A DNA stretch of 23,542 bases from Dehalococcoidia bacterium (GTDB taxonomy: Bacteria > Chloroflexota > Dehalococcoidia > UBA3495), in contig PCAH01000026.1 of NCBI GenBank assembly GCA_002730485.1, positions 1 through 23,542 on the forward strand. The letters are read 5' to 3'. Each line of letters begins with the position of its first letter. Position 1 is the stretch's first letter. Of the stretch, positions 7,435 to 14,751 are shown piece after piece. The translations under genes were made by a program, and so were the position numbers. The notes beneath the pieces were generated by a model. That model was not told where the DNA came from. It was given only the letters and a program-made list of their open reading frames with translations, and did not search any database.

Positions 7435-9363
7435 TTAATGCTCCCAATCGGGACGGGAATCTTCGGCCCCGTTCTTGGACAGATCGGTCTGGAATGAACC
7501 GTCGGAGCTCATCCGAAATATATCTTCATTGGCGTTCCTATCTGTCTGAAAGACCATCTGGAAGCCAGTGGATTTCCATGCGGGGTTGGTTTCTATGTCA
7601 TCGGTCAGCGTCAGCCTAGTGATTCCGGTACCGTCAGATTGCACCGTATAGATGTCCATTGGGTCGTTGCGGTTCGATGCAAATGCAATGGTATTACCAG
7701 TAGGTGACCAGGCCGGAGAGACGTCCTTACTGGGGTCATTGGTCAGGTTCGTCAACTCTGTGCCGTCCACATTCACCAGATAGATTTCACTGTTCCCGTC
7801 CCGGTCTGAAACAAAAGCCAACTTGGTGCCGTCCGGTGCCCAGGTCGGGGCCGTATCCGACGCCTCATCGGAAGTAAGTCGTTGTGGGTTGGAACCATCC
7901 ACATCCATGACATATATCTCATTATTGCCTTCCCTGTTTGATGTGAAGGCGACCTTGGAGCTGTCAGGTGAGCATGAAGGGTCAGAATCTGCGGCAGATT
8001 CGTTGGTGAGTCTGAGTTGAGATGTCCCGTCATCATTCATCACATAGATTTCGAGATTACCGTCTCGTTCTGATGTAAAGACCAGAGACTCGCTGCCACA
8101 CCAAGATGGGTCGGTGTCTGCGGTGGGGTTGTCCGAAAGGTTCACCGGGTTATAACCGTCCGACCCCATAATCATGATTTCCATATTCCCAGTCCGATCG
8201 GACTGGAAAGCTATCCGTCCTCCTGCTACGTAGGGCAGAAGCGTTGGTGTTGGGAACGGAGTCGCGGTTGGCAATGGTGTCGGTGTCGGCGTTGGCACGG
8301 GTGTCGACGTTGGAGTGGGAACGGCTGTCGGTGTTGATGGTGGCGTGCGCGTAGGGGTAGGAACGGCTGTGGGGTCTGGATCAGGGAAGGGCGTCGGTAC
8401 TGGGGTTGCTGTCGGCGTAGGGACCGGTGTCGGCACTGGCGTAGGCGCCGGTATTTGCGTGGCCGTAGGCTCAGGGATTGGTGTCGGTTGCGGCGTTGCA
8501 GTAGGTTCAGGTGTCGGCACCATGGTCGGAGTCGGAGCTTGGGTTGGCGTCGCAGTGGGAGTTGGGATCACAGTTGGAATTGCCGTGGGCGTAGGCGTTT
8601 CAGTCGGTTCAGGAATTGCCGTCACAACGACGGTTGGAACCGAAGCCGGCAACGGGGATGGTGTTGGTAGAGCAGTTGCCGAGAGAACGGGGATCGGAGT
8701 TGCCGTCGCCAGATTTTCCTCTATCGGTTCTGGTGTAGGAGTTATTGGCGTTGGTGTTGGCGGCGTCTCGGTTGGCTCTGCGGCTGCCATCAGTTCGGAG
8801 CCTGCCTTGCCACCTGACGGACCAACGGTCAGCGCAAATCGGCTTAGGCTGCCAGCATGGACAGTCACTGTGGTCGATTCAGGGTCTCCAACGGTGGGCA
8901 GTGCATCCCACAACTGTGTTTGTTCCTGGAAATGCTGAATCGAAAACCGAGAATAATCTCCGCCGAACAGTGCCAGATCATTCGACCCTAAGAAGAGGGT
9001 TATCAACAATTTAGACTTGAATTGGACTGGGTCATCCCCGCCGTCGGCAGGTCGTGCGGATAAGTCAAAGACGCGGCCAGTGCTGACGTACCCCTGGGGT
9101 AGTTCCGTGGTTCCCGCCAGGTCAGATTCTTCATAATCCAATATGACCGGGGAATCGACGAACTCAGGCGGAGCCATCACTTTGACTCGACCATCCTCCG
9201 ATTGAAGTTCTACTTGATCCTGACCTGTAAGCAGTACACCAGCAGGTCCCAGCAGCAACCCTTTGAAAGGATTACTGCCGTCACCGTCTTGAGGCTTTAA
9301 GGTCAGCACTCTAGTGGCGATCAGGACGCCAAGCAAGGCGGCCAAGAGAGCCAGAGGGACCAC
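7435..9363 (-). CDS. Membrane-anchored Pro/Thr-linked TolB-like beta-propeller protein
   Basis: This 642-residue protein has four parts. Residues 3-20 form one transmembrane segment (VPLALLAALLGVLIATRVL). Residues 35-190 or so are a beta-rich domain of unknown family. Residues 196-378 are a Pro/Thr linker built from PTPTATP-like units. Residues 379-642 are six WD40/TolB-like (PD40) blades with repeats such as LEIYVMNDDG and KVAFTSNREGN. It should be exported, with the propeller held away from the membrane. Propellers of this kind usually bind proteins or glycans; no catalytic residues are evident. GTG 9363 is the only nearby start in this frame and leaves the membrane helix at the extreme N terminus. 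The frame is open to about 9403, and another frame has an ATG at 9446, so a frameshift near 9385-9400 may hide the true N terminus. Confidence 0.85.
   Translation of the reverse strand: MVPLALLAALLGVLIATRVLTLKPQDGDGSNPFKGLLLGPAGVLLTGQDQVELQSEDGRVKVMAPPEFVDSPVILDYEESDLAGTTELPQGYVSTGRVFDLSARPADGGDDPVQFKSKLLITLFLGSNDLALFGGDYSRFSIQHFQEQTQLWDALPTVGDPESTTVTVHAGSLSRFALTVGPSGGKAGSELMAAAEPTETPPTPTPITPTPEPIEENLATATPIPVLSATALPTPSPLPASVPTVVVTAIPEPTETPTPTAIPTVIPTPTATPTQAPTPTMVPTPEPTATPQPTPIPEPTATQIPAPTPVPTPVPTPTATPVPTPFPDPDPTAVPTPTRTPPSTPTAVPTPTSTPVPTPTPTPLPTATPFPTPTLLPYVAGGRIAFQSDRTGNMEIMIMGSDGYNPVNLSDNPTADTDPSWCGSESLVFTSERDGNLEIYVMNDDGTSQLRLTNESAADSDPSCSPDSSKVAFTSNREGNNEIYVMDVDGSNPQRLTSDEASDTAPTWAPDGTKLAFVSDRDGNSEIYLVNVDGTELTNLTNDPSKDVSPAWSPTGNTIAFASNRNDPMDIYTVQSDGTGITRLTLTDDIETNPAWKSTGFQMVFQTDRNANEDIFRMSSDGSFQTDLSKNGAEDSRPDWEH
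8230..8778 (-). repeat. Low-complexity Pro/Thr-coding repeat tract
   Basis: About 550 bp encode the Pro/Thr linker of the propeller protein. Short GGTGTCGGC- and GGCGTTGG-like units recur on the plus strand. Codons vary between units, so the tract looks selected at the protein level and not freshly duplicated. The plus strand also has an open Val/Gly frame here (8315-8938) that is a shadow of this composition. Confidence 0.85.
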
Positions 9364-9686
9364 CGCAAAAATGAACAGGTTGGCATCGGCCCAAATCGCC
9401 GGTCACTTGACCCGGGCGTTGGCCGACCTGCCGAGGGATCCGCCATAAGAAATCACATGGTCCGACCTACAATCGCGATTGCGAGAGGTCAGAAGAAACA
9501 ATCATTGGGAATCGAACGAAGCGCCGAAAGGACTGGTTTTGACTCACCGGCCCGCCATTCGATACGTTGTTCTTCAGGCTACGAGGAACAACGGTGAACA
9601 ATACTAACCTCAGATTCGACCTGGAGTCGAGCTTTGATGGGCTTTCAATCTGCAGGTTTGCCCATTCCCAACGAGGTTAGACACGA
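9364..9686. other. Intergenic spacer, possible lost N-terminal codons
   Basis: This 323-bp stretch lies between the nucleotidyltransferase stop and the propeller start. On the minus strand an ATG at 9446 opens MADPSAGRPTPGSSDRRFG in the frame one base away from the propeller, reaching the propeller frame's own open stretch near 9390. The remainder contains a hairpin (9565-9593) and no other gene that I can support. Confidence 0.5.
9565..9593 (-). terminator. Hairpin downstream of the nucleotidyltransferase operon
   Basis: CGTTGTTCTTC (9565-9575) and GAGGAACAACG (9583-9593) pair over 11 bp with one mismatch, around a 7-nt loop. It sits about 95 bp after the nucleotidyltransferase stop. There is no T run on either side, so it may be a transcript 3'-end stabiliser or a factor-dependent terminator and not a classical intrinsic one. 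Confidence 0.35.
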
Positions 9687-10433
9687 TCAACGAACACAGA
9701 CCGCGCTAAACATCTCTTCGGCGTTTCGAATATCTAACAGGTCATCCACCTCCGCCCATCTGAGGCTCCCGGTACTCATGACCATCATTTCCACCTCTCC
9801 GCTCCCAATGAGGTCAGCGAAAACAGATTCGTAATATTGGTCGGTCTGGCCTTCTTGGAGGAACTCCTCCATCCCAGGGAGGATCGCTTCTCCCAGAGTG
9901 GTCTTGGACAGGCGATAGATGTTTACCGTCTTAAAGGTGGATTCGTAATCGAACCCCGGCCCCTGGTCTGTTTTCGGGATCATTGATGTTGCTGCATCCC
10001 CTTGAGCAAGGATCACGGTGCCGTCCATATGGTCTTGAAACGAGTCCACCACCGCAACATCATCCTGGGGCAGATGCGCCAGTTGAGTGACCAACCGGTC
10101 ATCAAATACCAAGTCCGACTCCAGTAGCAAGATGTCATCGTCAAAATGATCCCTTGCCAGCCAAAGGGAATACAGGTTGTTGGAGTTCTGGTAATCCGGA
10201 TTCTCCACGTAGGTCAGGTTCATGCCCATATAGCGTGATCCAAAGGAATCACGCACTGTGTCGGCCAGGTAGCCCACAACGATCACGCAATCCTTGATTC
10301 CCGCCTTGTTGAGGGCATCAAGCTGGTATTCCATCATCGGCTTGCCTGCCACATTCACCAGACATTTTGGTTGAGTGCGAGTCAAGGGTCTGAGTCTGGT
10401 TCCCTTTCCCGCAGCTAGTATTATTCCTTTCAT
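9687..10433 (-). CDS. Nucleotidyltransferase, phosphocholine/phosphonate cytidylyltransferase-like
   Basis: A 248-residue Rossmann-like NTP transferase that would join a nucleotide (probably CMP, from CTP) to a phosphorylated or phosphonate headgroup. It opens with LAAGKGTRLRP (6-16) and PKCLV with Lys23. The NSNNLYSLWLA motif (83-93) is typical of LicC-type phosphocholine and PntC-type aminoethylphosphonate cytidylyltransferases and inositol-phosphate relatives. ESD (105-107) supplies the likely metal-binding Asp107, and WAEVDD (226-231) the second. ATG 10433 lies 3 bp after the stop of the upstream PLP-enzyme gene, with GAGG overlapping that gene's end, so the two are translationally coupled. 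The acceptor is not determined by sequence; a plain sugar-1-phosphate transferase is possible but the NNLYS motif argues against it. Confidence 0.85.
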   Translation of the reverse strand: MKGIILAAGKGTRLRPLTRTQPKCLVNVAGKPMMEYQLDALNKAGIKDCVIVVGYLADTVRDSFGSRYMGMNLTYVENPDYQNSNNLYSLWLARDHFDDDILLLESDLVFDDRLVTQLAHLPQDDVAVVDSFQDHMDGTVILAQGDAATSMIPKTDQGPGFDYESTFKTVNIYRLSKTTLGEAILPGMEEFLQEGQTDQYYESVFADLIGSGEVEMMVMSTGSLRWAEVDDLLDIRNAEEMFSAVCVR

Positions 10434-10436
10434 GAT

Positions 10437-11546
10437 TTACCTCGCATCCAGCGCGACGCTGTTTTTCAATTCGGTCTTCTGGGCGATCCGCTGTAGCGCA
10501 TCGATCAAATACCGGTTCTCTTGGTCGGTACGGCAGGCCACCCTTATGAACTCATCGTCCAATCCGAGTTTGGAGCCACAGTTATTGACCAAGATTCGGC
10601 TGTCTTCAAACAGCTGAGCGGCGAGTTCGTCCCCCGTCGGTCCGTAAAGGATTTCACAGAGCACAAAGTTCCCCTGTGTCGGGAACGGGTTCAGAAATGG
10701 CACGGAACTCAGCTCCCAAACAAGCTTCTGGGTTGCCTCGGTCACTTGCTCGCAGGAAATCTCGTATTCCTCCGAGTATTTGCCCATCGCCTGAAGGAAG
10801 AACTGGGCCAGAGAATTGATGCTCCAGATGGGCAGGTCGTTTCTTAGTTCAGCTACCCGCTCAACGTCACCACTTGCCGCGTAGCCAAGACGGATCCCTG
10901 GGATGCCACGGTTCTTGGAAAGACTCTTAAGGACCACCATATTTGGGTAATCCTTGAGCATGTCCAATGCAGATTTATCGGGCTCTGCATCCACAAAATC
11001 CAGGAACGATCCATCAATCAAGACCAAATTAAGAGACCGCATCCGATTCAAGAAATAGATCAAATCTCCCTTGGAGAGGTAACTTCCGGTCGGGTTGTTC
11101 GGTCTGATCAACAGGGCTGAATCCGCGTTTCTGTCCAGGATGTGGCAGATAAATGCGTCCACATCCAGCTCGAACCGGCTCGAGGCGTTGAACGGGAACA
11201 CCTGCCGACCAAGGATGTGGGCACGGTTGATGAACTCCTCGAATGTTGGGACAGGCACGGCCAACCTGTGGGCGTGCCGATACAACACAGCGTTGATGAG
11301 TTCGCTGGCCCCGTTTCCGACGACCAATCCGTCCTGACTGAGACCCAGTTGTTCTGCCAGCAATGAAGATAAGTGCACATTGGTTGAAGGGTAGCTGCCC
11401 ACCAGTTCCGGCAATCGTGCCTGCAGGTCGTCCATAAACTGCTTTGGTGGGAAATATCGGTTGGTCATGTAACAGAAATCCAGAACATCATGGTTCCAAA
11501 ATCCGCCGTATAGGGAAGATAATCGATCGACTTCTTGCGTGCGCAT
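10437..11546 (-). CDS. PLP-dependent class I/II aminotransferase or decarboxylase (HisC/CobD-like)
   Basis: A fold-type I PLP enzyme of about 369 residues, related to histidinol-phosphate aminotransferase and threonine-phosphate decarboxylase. Visible sites: GNGASELI (78-85, cofactor phosphate region), RPNNPTG (148-154), Asp178 in LIDGSFLDF, the Schiff-base Lys211 in LKSLSKNRGIPGIRLG, and Arg219. ATG 11546 is preferred over a TTG at 11600, because the leader between them is not conserved-looking and a TAGGT motif precedes the ATG. It is followed after 3 bp by the nucleotidyltransferase. The two domains occur fused in FrbH of FR-900098 biosynthesis, where the PLP part decarboxylates a CMP-linked phosphonate, and nucleotidyltransferase-transaminase fusions are also known for aminoethylphosphonate. 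A role in making an amino headgroup is therefore likely, but the chemistry is inferred. No histidine-biosynthesis neighbours support a HisC role. Confidence 0.83.
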   Translation of the reverse strand: MRTQEVDRLSSLYGGFWNHDVLDFCYMTNRYFPPKQFMDDLQARLPELVGSYPSTNVHLSSLLAEQLGLSQDGLVVGNGASELINAVLYRHAHRLAVPVPTFEEFINRAHILGRQVFPFNASSRFELDVDAFICHILDRNADSALLIRPNNPTGSYLSKGDLIYFLNRMRSLNLVLIDGSFLDFVDAEPDKSALDMLKDYPNMVVLKSLSKNRGIPGIRLGYAASGDVERVAELRNDLPIWSINSLAQFFLQAMGKYSEEYEISCEQVTEATQKLVWELSSVPFLNPFPTQGNFVLCEILYGPTGDELAAQLFEDSRILVNNCGSKLGLDDEFIRVACRTDQENRYLIDALQRIAQKTELKNSVALDAR

Positions 11547-11557
11547 AAGACCTACTT

Positions 11558-11579
11558 TGGGTACGAAAATACGTACCCA
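11558..11579 (-). promoter_or_regulatory. Perfect palindrome in the aminotransferase leader
   Basis: TGGGTACG (11558-11565) and CGTACCCA (11572-11579) are perfect 8-bp arms around a 6-nt AT-rich centre. The element ends 11 bases before the ATG at 11546, right beside the ribosome-binding region. It could be a repressor operator or an RNA hairpin that controls initiation. Confidence 0.5.
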
Positions 11580-11770
11580 TAGAAATAAGATTGGGTTCAA
11601 CGAAAATTGGCATAGCGCATCGCAACAAAGATCGACACCGAAGCAAATCGGGTTTATCCAAGGCGAACGGATACTAGGGGCGAGAGACTGCGCTTAGCCG
11701 GGGTCTGAAAAAGGGAAAGTTTGTTGAGAGACGCTAACGGAAGGAGTGCGGCCGAGAGGAGATAGCCCTG

Positions 11771-11881
11771 ATGTTGGCTGTGTGTGTTTGGTCAAAGGAG
11801 AATGTATTCATGGTAGGCCTCCATGTACCGGCCACAATTGTATTCCCAGTGGCACGGATACTGGTTCGCACAATATTTTAA
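11771..11881 (+). CDS. Candidate 36-residue hydrophobic small ORF
   Basis: ATG 11771 follows AGGAG (11757-11761) at 9-nt spacing and an in-frame ATG at 11810 follows AAAGGAG (11794-11800), also at 9-nt spacing. The product has a hydrophobic C-terminal half (VPATIVFPVARILV), which might sit in the membrane. No family is recognised. The two good ribosome-binding sites are the only support; it may be a chance ORF. Confidence 0.2.
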   Translation: MLAVCVWSKENVFMVGLHVPATIVFPVARILVRTIF

Positions 11882-12114
11882 CATCTACCGATTTGGGCGT
11901 TAAATCTGGCAGGGCTTCCCAACATGGTATGGCTCCACGTCTCAGGTGTAAAGATTGGAAAAGATCGGGAACCTTCATATTTCACCCACATGACGCGTTG
12001 ACGGGTCGCCCATCGCCGGTTGATAATCCCTGGGCCCCAACTGCAACATCAACCTATCCAGCCGCCTGGCAATTTGGTTGGGCCGGCTGAATAACCCTCG
12101 ATTAGGAGCATCCC

Positions 12115-12912
12115 ATGTCCACCGGCTCAATCACCTGGAACGACCAGACAATTCAGATCGGCGACGCCACATTGCACCTTCGTACCGGCGGCAGCGGTGC
12201 CCCACTACTTGTGCTTCACGACGAGATGGGGCGAACAGAGCCCCTCAATTACGCCACAGCGCTGGCCCAAGATTTCAGCCTGCACATGCCGGGCCTGCCA
12301 GGGTTTGGTGTCACTGACCGGCTTGATTGGGTAATGAGCGTGCGCGACCTGGCCAGTTGGTACCTCAGGGTTCTCGAGGAAATGGGACTCGACCGGGTCA
12401 ACGTATTGGGATTTTCCCTAGGCGGCTGGTTGGCAGCCGAGATGGCCAGCCAATCCCCAAAGTCTTTCAACAAGATGGCCCTTGTCGCCCCAACTGGGAT
12501 CAAACCTGAGTCCGGTGAGATCTTTGACATGTTCTTGGTCATTGCCAGGGAATACATTGACGAGAGTTTCCTAGACATCAACACCACTCCCGAATATGCG
12601 ACCGCGTTTCCCCTCGAGCCCACTCCTGAACAGATAGAGCTATGGGAGATGGCCAGGGAAGAATCGGCCCGTCTTAGCTGGCGTCCCTACATGTACCACG
12701 CGGCCCTGCCTCACCTGCTGGGCAGGGTGAAAGACCTACCTACGCTTTTGGTCTGGGGAGATCAGGACGCGGTGGTGCCGCTAAGCGCCGCTGAGCAGTA
12801 TCAACAGGCGATCCAAGGCTCAAAGCTGGAGATCATCGCCAACTCAGGTCATCACCCGGAGATGGAACAGACCGATAGATTCGTCGGCTTGATAAAAGAT
12901 TTCTTCGCCTGA
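12115..12912 (+). CDS. Alpha/beta-fold hydrolase (265 aa)
   Basis: A soluble serine hydrolase of the alpha/beta fold. The nucleophile elbow is GFSLGG (Ser101), the acid Asp218 is in VWGDQDAVVP, and the catalytic His246 is in NSGHHPEME. At the oxyanion loop the usual HG is replaced by LHDEMGR (His35-Asp36), a variant also seen in some C-C hydrolase-like relatives. A cap insert lies between residues 128 and 205. The start is well supported: AGGAG (12104-12108) precedes ATG 12115 by six bases. It lies 67 bp upstream of the broken YIP1 gene on the same strand. The substrate is unknown. Confidence 0.87.
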   Translation: MSTGSITWNDQTIQIGDATLHLRTGGSGAPLLVLHDEMGRTEPLNYATALAQDFSLHMPGLPGFGVTDRLDWVMSVRDLASWYLRVLEEMGLDRVNVLGFSLGGWLAAEMASQSPKSFNKMALVAPTGIKPESGEIFDMFLVIAREYIDESFLDINTTPEYATAFPLEPTPEQIELWEMAREESARLSWRPYMYHAALPHLLGRVKDLPTLLVWGDQDAVVPLSAAEQYQQAIQGSKLEIIANSGHHPEMEQTDRFVGLIKDFFA

Positions 12913-12979
12913 TTCACCTGGCGCGTTCTGTCTTCGACCTTGAAGAATACCGATTCCGATATAACCAAGGACCCATTTA

Positions 12980-13507
12980 ATGTCAGCAAATAGCGAAGCA
13001 TCAATCATTGACCGAATGGTCGGTGCAACAAAGTTAGATGTCGATACCTACAACGATGTAGAGAAAGATACTACCGCCACACAACAAGCCCTGATGGTGG
13101 TCTCGTTGGTGGCCTTGGCTACGGGAATCGGTACCTTTGGGTCCGGTGGAATAGTCGGGTTCATCTTGGGAATCATCGCAGGGATAGGACTATGGGCACT
13201 TTGGGCCTAGATCACTTTCTACGTTGGAACCACCATCCTGAAGACAGAAGCCACAGAGGCTGATTGGGGCCAGTTGGCGAGAACCCTGGGATTCGCACAA
13301 TCTCCCGGAGTGTTCAAGGTCTTTGGGTTTATCCCGGTTCTGGGTCCGCTGATATTCTTTCTCGCCTCGATCTGGCAACTGGTAACGATGATCACCGCCA
13401 TCAAACACGCGCTCGATTACACATCGGTATGGCGTGCGATCGGTGTAGCCCTAATCGGTTTCATCCCCTACGTGATAGTTAACGGAATCATTTTCGCGCT
13501 GATTTAG
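12980..13507 (+). pseudogene. YIP1-family membrane protein interrupted by an in-frame TAG
   Basis: Two open stretches in one reading frame, 12980-13210 and from 13211 to 13507, are separated only by a TAG at 13208-13210. Joined, they give about 175 residues with the order seen in bacterial YIP1-domain proteins: an N-terminal RMVGATKLDVDTYNDVEKD, two membrane segments (to GLWALWA), ITFYVGTTILKTEATEADWG, LARTLGFAQSPGVFKVFG, and two more membrane segments. The reading continues across the TAG without any shift. AAGGA (12967-12971) supports ATG 12980. The second half has no good start of its own; the TTG at 13274 falls inside the conserved region. The gene is either a recent nonsense mutant, read through, or a sequence error. 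Intact homologues are integral membrane proteins of unclear function. Confidence 0.78.
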
Positions 13508-13538
13508 GCGCTCCGAAGTTGTGACTGTGCGGCGGAAT

Positions 13539-14717
13539 CTACCAAGAACTCCGCAGCACTGTCATGATCGGCCCGGCGTCCGTGACGGGCGTCGGGTTGG
13601 TGGCTAAGGCGCGGTCATGCAGCGTGGCTGCGGCTATCAACTCCAGTCCTTCCTCTGGGACTCCTACATCGCGAAGTCTGCCTGGCAGACCAAGTGACAC
13701 TCGCAAACTCTCCACGGCATCGGCCGCTGCCAGCGCGGCGTCCATGTCACTCATCCCCTGAGTCTTCACCCCCATAGCTCCTGCGATCAAGACCTGTCTA
13801 TCGGCCGACGCCTCAGCGTTAAACCGCATGGTATGGGGCAGCATGATGGCATTGGCATCACCGTGGGGCACATCAAAGAGACCGCCCACGTGATGGGCGG
13901 TGGCAGTGTTCAGGCCCAAACCACCAACTCCGGCCAATGACGCCAGCGACGCGGCGGTCTTGGTGTTCAACAAGCAGTCCACATCAAGGTCAGGGCATTT
14001 GGGCAGGTATTCCATCAGCATGGATATGGCATGCAGGGCCATGGAATCAGAGATGGGGTTGTGTTTGGTGGAATAGACCGTCTCCACGGCGATACGCATC
14101 TGGCCCATGGCGGTTGATAGCAAGATGTTCATGGGGGTGGTCGCCAAGGCCTGTCCGTCAATGATGATAGAACGGGGGATGGTGGCCGGATCAGCCACCA
14201 ACACCTTTCTGCCCAGGTCCTTATCGGCAAATCCGGCGCCACGGCTTAGTTCGGCTCCGCCCATGGTCGTTGGAATGGTGACGACCGGCACTCGTTCTGG
14301 CGATAGCTTGGGGTGGGTGATCTTATTGGGCGGTTCGAAAATGACCTGATGGTCGTGGATTCTGCCGCCCTCACCGAGCAGCGTGGCGATGCCTTTGGTG
14401 GTGTCGTGGGTGCTGCCCCCGCCGACGCTGACCAACACGTCGGGTTTTACGTCCCCTGCCAACCGCATGGCTTCATCCAGGGTGTGCACCGGCGAGTGAG
14501 GCACAACGCCCGAGAACAGACCAACGAACCGGTCACCCAACGCCGTTTGGACCCGCTGGATAACGTCTGATTTCTCCAGGATGGAAGGTCCGCAGGTCAC
14601 CATCGCCCTGGTAGCGCCCAGGCGGTCCAGCACGCCCAAAAGACCACTGATGGCATCAGGGGCGCAGACCACTTCCTGGGCCACACTATTGAAGTTAAAT
14701 GTTAATGGCTGGGCCAT
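13539..14717 (-). CDS. Iron-type alcohol dehydrogenase family, maleylacetate-reductase-like
   Basis: A 392-residue member of the group III (iron-containing) dehydrogenases, with an N-terminal nucleotide-binding half and an all-helical C-terminal half. SVGGGSTHDTTKG (97-109) binds the NAD(P) pyrophosphate, and IPTTMGGAELS (148-158) follows. His275/His276 and His285 lie in TAHHVGGLFDVPHG. The usual Asp and His of the DxxxH metal motif are Gly205 and Ile209 here (GQMRIAVE), so two of four metal ligands are missing; maleylacetate reductases show comparable loss. A reductase acting on an oxo- or unsaturated dicarboxylate is therefore more likely than an alcohol dehydrogenase, but this is inference. 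ATG 14717 follows GGAGG at six bases. It is 34 bp downstream of the GH105-like gene and probably co-transcribed. Confidence 0.86.
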   Translation of the reverse strand: MAQPLTFNFNSVAQEVVCAPDAISGLLGVLDRLGATRAMVTCGPSILEKSDVIQRVQTALGDRFVGLFSGVVPHSPVHTLDEAMRLAGDVKPDVLVSVGGGSTHDTTKGIATLLGEGGRIHDHQVIFEPPNKITHPKLSPERVPVVTIPTTMGGAELSRGAGFADKDLGRKVLVADPATIPRSIIIDGQALATTPMNILLSTAMGQMRIAVETVYSTKHNPISDSMALHAISMLMEYLPKCPDLDVDCLLNTKTAASLASLAGVGGLGLNTATAHHVGGLFDVPHGDANAIMLPHTMRFNAEASADRQVLIAGAMGVKTQGMSDMDAALAAADAVESLRVSLGLPGRLRDVGVPEEGLELIAAATLHDRALATNPTPVTDAGPIMTVLRSSW

Positions 14718-14751
14718 GGGACGCCTCCGATTCCTGGATCAGTGATTTTGC

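Larger units (their letters stand above)
11547..12114. other. Long intergenic spacer between divergent units
   Basis: About 570 bp separate the aminotransferase gene from the next hydrolase gene. Apart from the palindrome near 11558 and a weak small-ORF candidate at 11771-11881, no gene, tRNA or recognised riboswitch was seen. It should hold promoters for both flanking units, but no convincing sigma-70 pair stands out. Confidence 0.5.

Noticed and set aside
8230..8778. Regular short repeats that might suggest a CRISPR array or tandem satellite.
   Set aside because: Units are degenerate with no fixed repeat-spacer length, and the tract is in frame within a larger gene.
8315..8938. Long plus-strand frame rich in Val and Gly (GVGVG-like), which looks like a repetitive secreted protein.
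   Set aside because: It is the exact antisense of the Pro/Thr linker, whose repeated codons give Gly/Val on the other strand; the minus-strand frame continues into recognisable propeller blades.
11746..12090. GTG-started frame with a Cys-rich start (GCVCLVKGECIHG).
   Set aside because: No domain match, ribosome-binding site too close to the start codon, and no continuation of coding character; probably a chance open frame in the spacer.
11600..12100. Possible tRNA, riboswitch or other structured RNA in the long spacer.
   Set aside because: No T-loop or CCA end, and no recognisable TPP, cobalamin, SAM or glycine riboswitch core; only short stems were found.
13274..13507. Separate small membrane protein starting at TTG 13274.
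   Set aside because: It is in the same frame as the upstream YIP1 half, and the conserved region begins before this TTG, so one interrupted gene explains it better.
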